The notes: generated by a model from the letters alone, not told the origin. Counted from the first letter of the stretch, positions 28,387 to 36,775 are shown. The stretch: DNA of 64,000 nt from an uncultured Nocardioides sp. (GCF_947488515.1 NZ_CANKZF010000002.1:656294-720293); one strand, 5' to 3'. Numbers and translations are program-made.

Positions 28387-30878
28387 GACTCACCCGCGAG
28401 ACCGTCCGAGGACCTTCGGGCATGGCGACCGGCACCCGCACCCGCGTACGTCCGCACGCGCTGCTGCCCGACCGCCACTCGTGGGTCGACATGGGCTTCA
28501 CCCTCGCGCTCGCAGCGGTGGCGCTGACGGCGTTCGGCTCGTCGTTCACCGGGTCGGCCTACCTCGTGGTCGGCCTGCTCGGCACGGTGATCGCGATCCT
28601 GGTGACCCACCTGACCCGCGCCGCCGGCTGGCCCGTGATCTCCGCGGTCGTCATCTGCCTCGTCCTCTTCTTCCTGCTCGGCGGACCACTCTGCCTGCGC
28701 TCGCTGGGTGACACCTACACGCTGCCCGGCTCCGGCACCCTCGCCCGCGTCGCGGACCAGGCGGTCTTCGGCTGGAAGGACCTGCTGACCACGCTGCCCC
28801 CCGTCGACGGTGACGGGCCGCTGCTGGTGCTGCCGTGGCTGTCAGGAATGGTCGCGGGGCTCGTCGGCAGCACGCTGGCCCACCTCCCGGTCCGCCGCGT
28901 GTGGCTGGCCGCCCTGCTGCCCGTGGCCGGGATGACGGTCGTCCTCTCCGGAGCGATCCTGCTGGGGGTCCGCCACCCCGAGTCGCTGATCGTGCAGGGC
29001 GCGGTCTTCACCGCGCTCGCCCTGGCCTGGCTGGCGATCCGGGCCCGCCGGGCCAGTGCCGCCGTGCACGGCGGCACCACGTCGTACGTCCGCGGTGTGG
29101 GCGCCGTCGTCATGCTCGCCCTCGCGGCGCTCCTCGCCCATCCCGCGAGCGCCCTCTTCGTCAGCGACGACTCGGAGCGCGCGGTGGCCCGCAACTGGGT
29201 CGAGCCGCCGTTCGACATCGGCCGCTACCCGTCGCCGCTGGCCGGCTTCCGCAAGTACGTCGACCTGAAGGGCGAGCCCAACCCGGCCAACGTCTACGAC
29301 AAGACGCTGCTCGACATCGACGGGGTGCCCGCCGGCTCCCGGGTGCGGTTCGCCGCCATGGACCGTTACGACGGGATGGTGTGGGGCGCGACCGACGACG
29401 CGCTGCCCGGCCCGGCCGACGACTCCTTCCAGCGCGTGTCGTCCACCATCGACAACCCGGTCGAGGGCACGGAGGTCGACGCGACCGTCACCCTCGGCGA
29501 GGGATGGAGCGGGGTGTGGCTGCCCACCGTCGGCGCCCTCCGGTCCATGGACTTCCAGACCGGTGACGCACGCGCCAAGGCCGAGGTGTTCCGCTACAAC
29601 CTCGCCACCTCCACCGCTGTCGTCCCCACCGGGATGCAGCGCGGCGACAGCTACTCCTTCACGGCCGTCCAGCCCGACGACGAGCTCAGCGAGGAGACCG
29701 TCGGGTCAGCCGACCTGACGCCCCTGCCGGCAGGGGCGGCGTTCATCCAGGGCCCGACCGAGAAGTGGACCGAGGACGCCGGCACCGACCCGATGGACCG
29801 CGTGCTGGCCGCCGCCGAGCACCTGCGCTCGGAGGGCAAGTACTCCGACGGCATCGGCCGCACCGAGCGCATCTACGTCGCCGGCCACAGCGCGTGGCGG
29901 CTGTCCGACGAGTTCGTCAACGCGCCGCAGATCGTGGGCAACGACGAGCAGTACGCCGCGACCATGGCGCTGATCGCCAACGACATCGGTGTGCCCGCCC
30001 GCGTCGTGCTCGGCGCGGTCGTCCCGGAGGGCGGTCGGGTCACCGGCAAGGACGTGTCGGCGTGGGTGGAGCTCCGCGCCGCCGACGGGTCGTGGAAGAC
30101 GCTGCCGACCGAGGCCTTCATGTCGGACACGCCTCCGGCCGACCAGGTGCCCGAGACCAACACCCCGATGTCCGGGACGGTCATCCCGCCGCCCAACCCG
30201 ATCCCGCCGCCGTCCGACGCGGGGGAGCAGAGCGACGCCGACCTCAAGGAGCGCAAGGCCACCCGCAAGAAGAAGGCCGAGGAGGACGAGGACGGCATCA
30301 TCCCTGGCCTCCCGTCGTGGGTCGGCACTGTGGTGACCTACATCGGTCTCCCGCTGCTCGCCGCCGCCCTGCTGCTGGCCGCCGTGGTCGGGCTCAAGGC
30401 GTGGCGTCGGCACCGCCGCCGCAGCGCGGCCTCGGCCTCGGCCCGCTTCGTGGGCGCCTGGCGCGAGCTCGTCGACCACGCGCGCGACCTCGGCCAGCCC
30501 GTGCCGCTCGGGCCGACGGTCACCCGCCGCGAGCAGTCGGCCGGCATCGTGTCCAGCGGGGCCGGCGCGCTGGCCCGCCGTGCCGACAGCTTCGTCTTCG
30601 GCCCGAGCACGCCCGAGGTGGCCGCGGCCGCGACCTACTGGGAGTCGGTCGACGCCGAGCGGCGGGCGATGTCGCAGGAGGTCGGCCGCTGGCAGCGCTT
30701 CCGGGCCGCGACCAGCCTCCGCTCGCTGCGACGTACGACGTCCCGGTCGGCGCGCGACGCCGATCGGCAGCCGGTCACCGACGACACGGGACCGACCCCC
30801 GCGCCCGGGCGTGTCCCGGCGGGGCCGCGACGGCTGCGCGGGCTCGCTGATTGGCGTTCTCGGCGTACGCCTGACTAA
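28383..30878 (+). CDS. TgpA-like membrane protein with a degenerate transglutaminase domain
   Basis: 831 residues: an N-terminal cluster of about six membrane helices (35-270), an extracellular region, a transglutaminase-like core (about 470-580), one more helix (about 645-672) and a cytoplasmic tail of ~150 residues. The core is recognisable from GNDEQYAATMALIANDIGVP then ARVVLGAVVPEGG and SAWVELRAADGSW. The three catalytic positions look lost: the Cys of the usual GDCEQFA is Asp521, the His of HAWVE is Ser559 and the Asp of DPT is Leu574. It is thus probably a pseudoenzyme that binds rather than cleaves or cross-links. Third member of the MoxR-DUF58-transglutaminase triad, translationally coupled to DUF58. 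Confidence 0.85.
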   Translation: MRLTRETVRGPSGMATGTRTRVRPHALLPDRHSWVDMGFTLALAAVALTAFGSSFTGSAYLVVGLLGTVIAILVTHLTRAAGWPVISAVVICLVLFFLLGGPLCLRSLGDTYTLPGSGTLARVADQAVFGWKDLLTTLPPVDGDGPLLVLPWLSGMVAGLVGSTLAHLPVRRVWLAALLPVAGMTVVLSGAILLGVRHPESLIVQGAVFTALALAWLAIRARRASAAVHGGTTSYVRGVGAVVMLALAALLAHPASALFVSDDSERAVARNWVEPPFDIGRYPSPLAGFRKYVDLKGEPNPANVYDKTLLDIDGVPAGSRVRFAAMDRYDGMVWGATDDALPGPADDSFQRVSSTIDNPVEGTEVDATVTLGEGWSGVWLPTVGALRSMDFQTGDARAKAEVFRYNLATSTAVVPTGMQRGDSYSFTAVQPDDELSEETVGSADLTPLPAGAAFIQGPTEKWTEDAGTDPMDRVLAAAEHLRSEGKYSDGIGRTERIYVAGHSAWRLSDEFVNAPQIVGNDEQYAATMALIANDIGVPARVVLGAVVPEGGRVTGKDVSAWVELRAADGSWKTLPTEAFMSDTPPADQVPETNTPMSGTVIPPPNPIPPPSDAGEQSDADLKERKATRKKKAEEDEDGIIPGLPSWVGTVVTYIGLPLLAAALLLAAVVGLKAWRRHRRRSAASASARFVGAWRELVDHARDLGQPVPLGPTVTRREQSAGIVSSGAGALARRADSFVFGPSTPEVAAAATYWESVDAERRAMSQEVGRWQRFRAATSLRSLRRTTSRSARDADRQPVTDDTGPTPAPGRVPAGPRRLRGLADWRSRRTPD

Positions 30879-30881
30879 ACT
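30851..30881 (+). promoter_or_regulatory. Probable infA promoter overlapping the end of the transglutaminase-like gene
   Basis: TTGGCG (30851-30856) and TAAACT (30876-30881) are spaced by 19 bp. The -10 contains the TAA stop of the preceding gene. The following ~200 bases to infA hold no gene and carry no convincing second promoter. This would allow the alpha operon to be transcribed apart from the envelope block. Confidence 0.5.
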
Positions 30882-31079
30882 GGTGCGTCGGCCCAACGTG
30901 GGCTGTGTTTCGTGGTGCCTCGCGGCTGCCCGGGAACTCGTGTGATCGTCCCAGACGTTTGCGCGCGTGCCGGGAAGAGGCTCCCCGGACCGCCTCACGA
31001 GGTCCACCGGCCCCCTGCTTGCAGGTGCCGGGCGGTTCCCGGGCCACGGTAGACAACGAGACAACAGATTGTGGAGGAC

Positions 31080-31301
31080 ATGCCGAAGAAAGAAGGCGTG
31101 ATCGAGATCGAGGGCACCGTCGTGGAGGCCCTTCCCAATGCGATGTTCCGCGTGGAGCTGTCCAACGGGCACAAGGTACTCGCGCACATCAGCGGCAAGA
31201 TGCGACAGCACTACATCCGGATCCTCCCCGAGGACCGGGTCGTGGTGGAGCTCTCGCCGTACGACCTCACCCGGGGTCGGATCGTCTATCGCTACAAGTA
31301 G
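31080..31301 (+). CDS. infA: Translation initiation factor IF-1
   Basis: 73 residues, the normal size, with [20 protein letters not shown], the S1/OB-fold core and RGRIVYRYK at the end. IF-1 occupies the 30S A site during initiation. The ATG at 31080 is preceded by a GGAGG-like site at 31073-31078; an earlier in-frame ATG would add three residues that do not fit the family. First gene of the alpha operon. Confidence 0.97.
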   Translation: MPKKEGVIEIEGTVVEALPNAMFRVELSNGHKVLAHISGKMRQHYIRILPEDRVVVELSPYDLTRGRIVYRYK

Positions 31302-31364
31302 TGATCGAGCCTGCGAGATCGCCATCTGCGCAGGCGCCAGCCGAGAAGCAAGGAAGTTGTTGAC

Positions 31365-31478
31365 ATGAAGGTCAACCCGAGCGTCAAGCCCATCTGTGAC
31401 AAGTGCAAGGTCATCCGCCGTCACGGCCGGGTCATGGTCATCTGCGAGAACCCCCGCCACAAGCAGCGGCAAGGGTGA
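31365..31478 (+). CDS. rpmJ: Large ribosomal subunit protein L36, zinc-binding type (bL36)
   Basis: A 37-residue protein, [19 protein letters not shown] continuing to RHKQRQG. Zinc ligands are Cys11, Cys14, Cys27 and His32. This is the C+ (zinc) form. L36 is the last small protein to join near the 23S core. It lies 63 bases after infA, with an AAGGAAG site before the ATG, and is followed by a 246-base leader before rpsM. Confidence 0.95.
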   Translation: MKVNPSVKPICDKCKVIRRHGRVMVICENPRHKQRQG

Positions 31479-31724
31479 AGCACGGTCGCTGAGACCGGGC
31501 GGAGCCCGGGCACGGCGACCGAGCGAGCCGCGCAGCCGCTTGCGGCCAGCGGGCCTGAACCCTGCAGGACCAGCACGACACAACTGAAACACCCCACAAC
31601 GTGATCGCTAGGCCAGGCAGCCCCTGTCCGAAATCACCTCCGGAGCACCGGCCGGAGCCCACCCGAGGCGGGTTGGGACGCGACACGAACCGAAACCGAT
31701 GCGAGACAGACAAGGAACCGCCAC
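31479..31724 (+). promoter_or_regulatory. Structured leader before rpsM
   Basis: These 246 bases contain no gene. CTCCGG (31638-31643) can pair with CCGGAG (31651-31656), and CCCACCCG (31658-31665) with CGGGTTGGG (31669-31677; one bulged base). In E. coli the leader just before rpsM is where S4 represses the alpha operon by a pseudoknot. A comparable role here is possible but unproven. Confidence 0.35.
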
Positions 31725-32099
31725 ATGGCACGCCTCGTTGGTGTTGACCTCCCGCGCGACAAGCGCATCGAGGTCGCTCTCACCTACATCTACGGCATCG
31801 GCCGTACCCGCTCCCAGCAGCTCCTGGCTGCCACCGGTGTCGACCCGAACGCTCGGGTCCACACGCTCGGTGACGAGGAGCTGGTCAAGCTTCGCGACGA
31901 GATCGAAGCCAACTTCAAGATCGAGGGTGACCTCCGACGTGAGGTCCAGGCGGACATCCGCCGCAAGATCGAGATCGGCAGCTACCAGGGTCGCCGCCAC
32001 CGCATGGGCCTTCCGGTCCGCGGCCAGCGCACCAAGACCAACGCGCGCACCCGCAAGGGCCCGAAGCGCACCGTCGCCGGCAAGAAGAAGGCGAAGTGA
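31725..32099 (+). CDS. rpsM: Small ribosomal subunit protein S13 (uS13)
   Basis: 124 residues with [20 protein letters not shown], the helix-two-turn-helix region and the C-terminal [20 protein letters not shown] that reaches the P-site tRNA. 30S head protein. RBS AAGGAA is nine bases upstream. Confidence 0.97.
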   Translation: MARLVGVDLPRDKRIEVALTYIYGIGRTRSQQLLAATGVDPNARVHTLGDEELVKLRDEIEANFKIEGDLRREVQADIRRKIEIGSYQGRRHRMGLPVRGQRTKTNARTRKGPKRTVAGKKKAK

Positions 32100-32160
32100 T
32101 CGGCGCCCTGCGCTGATCCTCGTCATCGAAGCTTCCAGACCAGACCTCAGGAGTTAATGC

Positions 32161-32556
32161 ATGCCTCCCAAGAGCCGCGCGACCAAGGTCCGCCGCAAGG
32201 AGAAGAAGAACATCGCTCAGGGCGAAGCCCACATCAAGAGCACGTTCAACAACACCATCGTCACCATCACCGACCCGACCGGTGCGGTGATCTCGTGGGC
32301 CTCTGCCGGCACCGTCGGCTTCAAGGGCTCGCGCAAGTCCACCCCCTTCGCCGCGCAGATGGCCGCCGAGGCCGCCGGCCGTCGCGCCATGGACCACGGC
32401 ATGAAGAAGATCGACGTCTTCGTCAAGGGTCCGGGCTCGGGTCGTGAGACCGCCATCCGGTCGCTGGGTGCCCTCGGTCTCGAGGTCGGCCAGATCCAGG
32501 ACGTCACGCCCACCCCGCACAACGGATGCCGGCCGCCCAAGCGCCGCCGCGTCTGA
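32161..32556 (+). CDS. rpsK: Small ribosomal subunit protein S11 (uS11)
   Basis: 131 residues with [39 protein letters not shown] and the C-terminal [17 protein letters not shown]. 30S platform protein near the mRNA exit. RBS AGGAG (32149-32153) seven bases before the ATG. Confidence 0.97.
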   Translation: MPPKSRATKVRRKEKKNIAQGEAHIKSTFNNTIVTITDPTGAVISWASAGTVGFKGSRKSTPFAAQMAAEAAGRRAMDHGMKKIDVFVKGPGSGRETAIRSLGALGLEVGQIQDVTPTPHNGCRPPKRRRV

Positions 32557-32584
32557 CCCGAGACTGAGAAAGAGAGACTGAAAC

Positions 32585-33193
32585 ATGGCCCGCTACACCG
32601 GTCCCATGACCCGCAAGTCGCGCCGTCTCGGTGTCGACCTCGTCGGCGGCGACGCTGCCTTCGAGAAGCGTCCCTACGCCCCCGGCCAGCACGGCCGCGG
32701 TCGCATCAAGGAGTCCGAGTACCTGCTGCAGCTCCGTGAGAAGCAGAAGGCTCGCTTCACCTACGGCGTGATGGAGAAGCAGTTCGTCCGCTACTACAAG
32801 GAGGCCAGCCGTCGCCAGGGCAAGACCGGCGACAACCTCCTGCAGCTCCTCGAGTGCCGCCTCGACAACGTGGTCTACCGCGCCGGCTTCGCCCGGACGC
32901 GCCGCCAGGCCCGCCAGCTCGTGACGCACGGCCACTTCCTGGTCAACGGCAAGAAGGTCGACATCCCGTCCTTCCAGGTCACCGACCACGACATCATCGA
33001 CGTGCGCGAGAAGTCGCTCGAGCTCACGCCGCTGATCGTCGCCCGTGAGACCCACGGCGAGCGCGTCACCCCCGCGTGGATGGAGGTCATCCCGTCGCGG
33101 ATGCGCATCCTCGTCCACCAGGTCCCGGTCCGGGCGCAGATCGACGTCCCGGTCCAGGAGCAGCTGATCGTGGAGTACTACTCCAAGAAGTGA
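32585..33193 (+). CDS. rpsD: Small ribosomal subunit protein S4 (uS4)
   Basis: 202 residues. MARYTGPMTRKSRRLGVDL at the start and the S4 RNA-binding domain LDNVVYRAGFARTRRQARQL with VTHGHFLVNGKKVDIPSFQV. S4 nucleates 30S assembly and in E. coli is the alpha-operon repressor. It lacks the zinc cysteines near the N-terminus, i.e. the C-minus form. Placed before rpoA as usual. Confidence 0.97.
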   Translation: MARYTGPMTRKSRRLGVDLVGGDAAFEKRPYAPGQHGRGRIKESEYLLQLREKQKARFTYGVMEKQFVRYYKEASRRQGKTGDNLLQLLECRLDNVVYRAGFARTRRQARQLVTHGHFLVNGKKVDIPSFQVTDHDIIDVREKSLELTPLIVARETHGERVTPAWMEVIPSRMRILVHQVPVRAQIDVPVQEQLIVEYYSKK

Positions 33194-33199
33194 TCCACC

Positions 33200-33231
33200 G
33201 CCGGTGGTCGCCCTCGCGGGCGACCGCCGGC
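33200..33231 (+). terminator. Hairpin between rpsD and rpoA
   Basis: GCCGGTGGTCGCC (33200-33212) pairs with GGCGACCGCCGGC (33219-33231) around CTCGCG; 13 pairs with one T-G wobble. The sequence after it is pyrimidine-rich (TCCCATTCCTTCTTC) rather than a clean T-run. It may act as a partial terminator or a processing site that sets the ratio of rpoA to the ribosomal genes. Confidence 0.55.
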
Positions 33232-33274
33232 TCAGCTCGTCCCATTCCTTCTTCTCCGCCAACCTCATCAGGTT

Positions 33275-33302
33275 CGGATCCGTCAAATAGTGGGTGGATC
33301 CG
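33275..33302 (+). promoter_or_regulatory. Inverted repeat directly before the rpoA ribosome-binding site
   Basis: CGGATCC (33275-33281) and GGATCCG (33296-33302) can pair around a 14-base loop. The right arm abuts AAAGGA (33304-33309), the rpoA RBS. The stem could influence ribosome access or serve as a protein site. The loop contains an AT-rich AAATAG, unusual in this GC-rich DNA. Confidence 0.4.
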
Positions 33303-33316
33303 GAAAGGAAAACTCC

Positions 33317-34333
33317 GTGCTTATCGCTCAGCGCCCGACCCTCACGGAAGAGACCGTCGACGAGTTCCGCTCGCGGTTCGTCATCGAGCCCCTCGAGCCC
33401 GGCTTCGGCTACACGCTCGGCAACTCGCTTCGTCGTACGCTCCTCAGCTCCATCCCGGGTGCCTCGGTCACCAGCATCAAGGTCGACTCCGTCCTCCACG
33501 AGTTCTCGACGATCGAGGGCGTCACCGAGGACATGACCGAGATCATCCTCAACCTCAAGGGCATCGTCGTCTCCTCGGAGCACGACGAGCCCGTCGTGAT
33601 GTACCTGCGGAAGTCCGGTGCCGGTGACGTCACCGCCGCCGACATCACCCCGCCCGCCGGTGTCGAGGTGCACAACCCCGAGCTCAAGATCGCCACGCTG
33701 TCCGACAAGGGCAAGCTGGAGATGGAGCTCGTCGTCGAGCGCGGCCGCGGCTACGTCTCGTCCGTGCAGAACAAGGGCGCCGACAACGAGATCGGCCGCA
33801 TGCCGGTCGACTCGATCTACAGCCCGGTCATGAAGGTGACCTACAAGGTCGAGGCCACCCGTGTCGAGCAGCGCACCGACTTCGACAAGCTCGTCATCGA
33901 CGTCGAGACCAAGCAGTCGATCCGTCCCCGCGACGCGATCGCCTCGGCCGGCAAGACCCTCGTCGAGCTCTTCGGCCTGGCCCGTGAGCTCAACGTCGAG
34001 GCCGAGGGCATCGACATCGGCCCGTCGCCCGTCGACGAGCAGCTCGCCGCCGACCTGGCCCTGCCGGTCGAGGACCTGCAGCTCACGGTCCGCAGCTACA
34101 ACTGCCTCAAGCGCGAGGGCATCCACACCGTGGGCGAGCTCATCTCGCGCTCGGAGCAGGACCTGCTCGACATCCGCAACTTCGGTGCCAAGTCCATCGA
34201 CGAGGTGAAGGCCAAGCTCGTCGAGATGGGCCTCTCGCTCAAGGACAGCGCGCCCGGCTTCGACCCGCACGCCGCCCTCGCCGCCTACGGCGACGATGAC
34301 GACGACGCGTTCATCGAGGACGAGCAGCTCTGA
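33317..34333 (+). CDS. rpoA: RNA polymerase alpha subunit
   Basis: 338 residues. The N-terminal dimerisation domain has [20 protein letters not shown], and the C-terminal domain that contacts UP elements and activators has [18 protein letters not shown]. An acidic tail ([15 protein letters not shown]) closes it. The start is the GTG at 33317, as in VLIAQRPTL, with AAAGGA upstream; the frame is open a little earlier but those residues are not part of alpha. Confidence 0.97.
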   Translation: MLIAQRPTLTEETVDEFRSRFVIEPLEPGFGYTLGNSLRRTLLSSIPGASVTSIKVDSVLHEFSTIEGVTEDMTEIILNLKGIVVSSEHDEPVVMYLRKSGAGDVTAADITPPAGVEVHNPELKIATLSDKGKLEMELVVERGRGYVSSVQNKGADNEIGRMPVDSIYSPVMKVTYKVEATRVEQRTDFDKLVIDVETKQSIRPRDAIASAGKTLVELFGLARELNVEAEGIDIGPSPVDEQLAADLALPVEDLQLTVRSYNCLKREGIHTVGELISRSEQDLLDIRNFGAKSIDEVKAKLVEMGLSLKDSAPGFDPHAALAAYGDDDDDAFIEDEQL

Positions 34334-34370
34334 TCTCCCGGCCCTCGCCACGAGGGTCGTACCACCAAAC

Positions 34371-34402
34371 CGACCGGCTCAGTCGAACGTCTGAGCCGGT
34401 CG
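34371..34402 (+). terminator. Perfect hairpin between rpoA and rplQ
   Basis: CGACCGGCTCAG (34371-34382) pairs exactly with CTGAGCCGGTCG (34391-34402) around TCGAACGT; 12 pairs, no mismatch. It is followed by TCTACCC without a T-run. It probably reduces read-through into rplQ or marks a processing site. Confidence 0.6.
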
Positions 34403-34446
34403 TCTACCCGGGTACCTGACACGGCCCGAGAGAAGGAAGGCACCAC

Positions 34447-35046
34447 ATGCCCAAGCCCAAGAAGGGTCCCCGCCTCGGCGGTAGCCCCGCCCACCAGCGC
34501 CTGATGCTCTCGAACCTGGCCACCGCCCTGTTCGAGCACGGCCGGATCACCACCACCGAGACCCGTGCGCGCCTGCTGCGCCCGGTCGCGGAGAAGCTGA
34601 TCACCAAGGCCAAGCGCGGCGACCTGCACAACCGTCGTGAGGTCCTCAAGACCGTCCGCGACAAGTCGGTCGTCCACACGCTGTTCACCGAGATCGCGCC
34701 GACCTTCGCGGAGCGTCCCGGTGGCTACACCCGCATCACCAAGATCGGCCCCCGCAAGGGCGACAACGCCCCCATGGCGGTCATCGAGCTGGTGACCGAG
34801 GCCTACAGCCCGAAGGCTCCCTCGACCAAGAAGACCCAGGCCGCTGCCGCTCCGGCGACCGCGACCGAGGAGCCGGTCGAGGACACCACGGCCGAGACCG
34901 CTGCCGAGGAGCACGAGGCTGCTGCCGCCGAGCACGAGGCCGCCGCCGAGGAGCACGAGGCTGCTGCCGAGGAGCACGAGGCTGCCGCCGAGGAGCACGC
35001 GGCTGCTGCCGAGGCTGCCGAGGAGTCGGACGACTCCAAGGCCTGA
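34447..35046 (+). CDS. rplQ: Large ribosomal subunit protein L17 (bL17) with a repeat tail
   Basis: Residues 1-122 are a normal L17: [40 protein letters not shown] and [20 protein letters not shown]. After it come ~75 extra residues: an Ala/Thr/Pro linker and then five copies of a seven-residue Ala/Glu/His unit, ending in EESDDSKA. E. coli L17 has 127 residues. Actinobacterial L17 often has an acidic tail, but the exact repeat is distinctive. The operon ends here. Confidence 0.96.
   Translation: MPKPKKGPRLGGSPAHQRLMLSNLATALFEHGRITTTETRARLLRPVAEKLITKAKRGDLHNRREVLKTVRDKSVVHTLFTEIAPTFAERPGGYTRITKIGPRKGDNAPMAVIELVTEAYSPKAPSTKKTQAAAAPATATEEPVEDTTAETAAEEHEAAAAEHEAAAEEHEAAAEEHEAAAEEHAAAAEAAEESDDSKA
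34906..35010 (+). repeat. Five 21-bp in-frame tandem repeats in rplQ
   Basis: Each unit encodes a variant of EEHEAAA (residues about 154-188 of L17). The second unit has AEHE and the fifth EEHA. The DNA copies differ only at wobble positions (GCT/GCC), so copy number may vary between strains by slippage. Confidence 0.85.
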
Positions 35047-35063
35047 GCCCAGGTCCGCAACGC

Positions 35064-35096
35064 AAGGCCCGCCACCCCGCTGGGGTGGCGGGCCTT
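35064..35096 (+). terminator. Terminator after rplQ
   Basis: AAGGCCCGCCACCCC (35064-35078) pairs perfectly with GGGGTGGCGGGCCTT (35082-35096) around a three-base GCT loop: 15 pairs. A short CGTGTGT follows. It closes the alpha operon and, being symmetrical, may also serve the opposing PanE-like gene. Confidence 0.85.
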
Positions 35097-35178
35097 CGTG
35101 TGTCCGGGGCCGGCGGGCGGGCGGTGGCCCCAGCCACGTCCCGGGCGCGCGAAAGGTGGCTCACGCACCGCCCGAGAC

Positions 35179-36135
35179 TCAGACCCGGGCGAGGACCTCG
35201 GTGGCGTCGAGGCTGCGGGCAGCGCCGCCGGTGGCGGCGAGGTGGCGGGTCGCGGCGACCACGGCGTCGTTGACGGGCGTGAGGACGCCGTGCAGGCGGC
35301 CCTGGAGCACGACCTCGCCGGCGAGGTAGTCGATCTCGGAGTCGCCGGTGCCGCGGATGAGGCTCTGCCAGGTCGAGCCGCCCCGACGCTCGAGGTCGGG
35401 CCGGCGCTGCAGGATCGAGCCGCGACGCTCGCGGTCCTCCTCGGCGGGGACGACGGTGAGGCCGGCCGCGGCCAGCACCCGCTCGCCCTCGGCCTGCGCC
35501 CGCTCGGCGAGCTCGTCCGCTGCGTCGCCCTGGGCGAAGGACGCGTCGACGCCGTTGCCGAGGTTCATCACGAGCTTGCGCCGTTTCATCGCCATGATGT
35601 CGTCGCGCTCCTCTGACGCGATCCCCGCGCCGCGGAGATCGGCGGCCACGGCTGCGGTGGTCTCGTCAGTGCCGTCGGGGAAGCGGCCGATGTCGAGGAT
35701 GGCCGGCGTCGGGTGGCATCCCGCCACCACCACGCCGGGCTCGAGGTGGGTCGCCGGGAGCATGACGCAGACGGCGTACGTCCGCTCGAACAGCCGCAGC
35801 GCGGCGGACTCGGTCGCGATCCCGTTGGTGGCGCAGACGACGGGCACGTCGGCGGGGGCATGGGCGCGGAGGTCGGCGAGCGCGACGGCTGCCTGGTGCG
35901 ACTTCACCGCCAGCAGCACGACGGTGTCGTCGGTCCACCCGACCTCCGCTGCCGTGTCGGTGGCGGGTGCCTCGATGCGGTGCCGGCCGTCACCAGTGTC
36001 GAGCACCAGCCCTCCGGACCGGATCGCCTCGAGGTGCGCACCGCGCGCGACGAGGGTGACCGGCAGTCCGGCGAGGTGGAGGTGGCCGCCGATGACTCCA
36101 CCGACGGCCCCGGCGCCGTACACGACGTACTTCAT
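35179..36135 (-). CDS. 2-dehydropantoate 2-reductase (ketopantoate reductase) family protein
   Basis: 318 residues. The N-terminal Rossmann motif YVVYGAGAVGGVIGGHL binds NADP(H), and VLLAVKSHQ and VCATNGI match the ApbA/PanE fold. The conserved lysine region is MKRRKLVMNLGNGVD. Members reduce ketopantoate to pantoate in coenzyme A synthesis, but paralogs act on other 2-keto acids. With no other pan gene nearby, I do not assign panE. ATG at 36135. Confidence 0.8.
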   Translation of the reverse strand: MKYVVYGAGAVGGVIGGHLHLAGLPVTLVARGAHLEAIRSGGLVLDTGDGRHRIEAPATDTAAEVGWTDDTVVLLAVKSHQAAVALADLRAHAPADVPVVCATNGIATESAALRLFERTYAVCVMLPATHLEPGVVVAGCHPTPAILDIGRFPDGTDETTAAVAADLRGAGIASEERDDIMAMKRRKLVMNLGNGVDASFAQGDAADELAERAQAEGERVLAAAGLTVVPAEEDRERRGSILQRRPDLERRGGSTWQSLIRGTGDSEIDYLAGEVVLQGRLHGVLTPVNDAVVAATRHLAATGGAARSLDATEVLARV

Positions 36136-36166
36136 GTCCTCGACCCTACGAGGAAGGCGGTCCCTG

Positions 36167-36775
36167 TCAGGTGCGAGGGCCGCGCACCTTGAAGCGCAGG
36201 TGCAGCACGCGGTCGCCCTGGACGACGACGTCCGGGTCGTCGAGCAGGTGCTGGGTCTCGACGGAGCCGAAGTAGCGCTTGCCGGTGCCGAAGACCACCG
36301 GCACGACGTCCATGGCCACTTCGTCGACGAGACCGAGGGCGAGGGCCTGTCCGCCCACGTCGCCCGCCGCGACGGACACCGTCCGGTCGCCGGCCAGCTC
36401 GCGCGCGGTGGCGATCGCTGCGGTCACGTCGTCGACGAAGTGGTAAGCCGCCTCCGGGTGCCAGCCCTCCGGCCTGGGTCGGTGCGACACCACGACCACG
36501 TGGTCGCCCGTCGGGGGACGCCCCTCCCACCCGTCGGTGATGTCGAACAGGTGACGGCCGATGACCATGCATCCGATGGAGTCCCACACGGGGCGGACGT
36601 AGTCGTACGACGTCTGCGACACCCGGAGCCCCCCAGGCGCCGGGTCGTCCATGTCCTGTGCGGCCAGGGTCCGGTCCCCGTTGAAGTACCACTCGAACAG
36701 GGGGCCGGGATCGTCGTGGAGGTCGGCGATGAACCCGTCGAGCGAGACGACGTTGTTCATCACCACGGTGCTCAC
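36167..36775 (-). CDS. DHFR-like (RibD C-terminal domain) family reductase
   Basis: 202 residues with VVMNNVVSLDGFIAD at the start, MVIGRHLFDITDGW in the middle and VAAGDVGGQALALGLVDEV near the end, the pattern of the RibD_C/dihydrofolate-reductase-like superfamily that binds NADPH. Their substrates are usually unknown. The start is a GTG overlapping the stop of the DinB-like gene (GTGA). Part of the ArsR-controlled operon. Confidence 0.8.
   Translation of the reverse strand: MSTVVMNNVVSLDGFIADLHDDPGPLFEWYFNGDRTLAAQDMDDPAPGGLRVSQTSYDYVRPVWDSIGCMVIGRHLFDITDGWEGRPPTGDHVVVVSHRPRPEGWHPEAAYHFVDDVTAAIATARELAGDRTVSVAAGDVGGQALALGLVDEVAMDVVPVVFGTGKRYFGSVETQHLLDDPDVVVQGDRVLHLRFKVRGPRT

Noticed and set aside
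15801..31079. Prophage or transposon origin for the envelope block
   Set aside because: No integrase, transposase, flanking repeats or tRNA target was seen, and codon use matches neighbours.
34906..35010. CRISPR-like array
   Set aside because: The 21-bp repeats are contiguous, in frame and lack spacers; they encode a protein tail.
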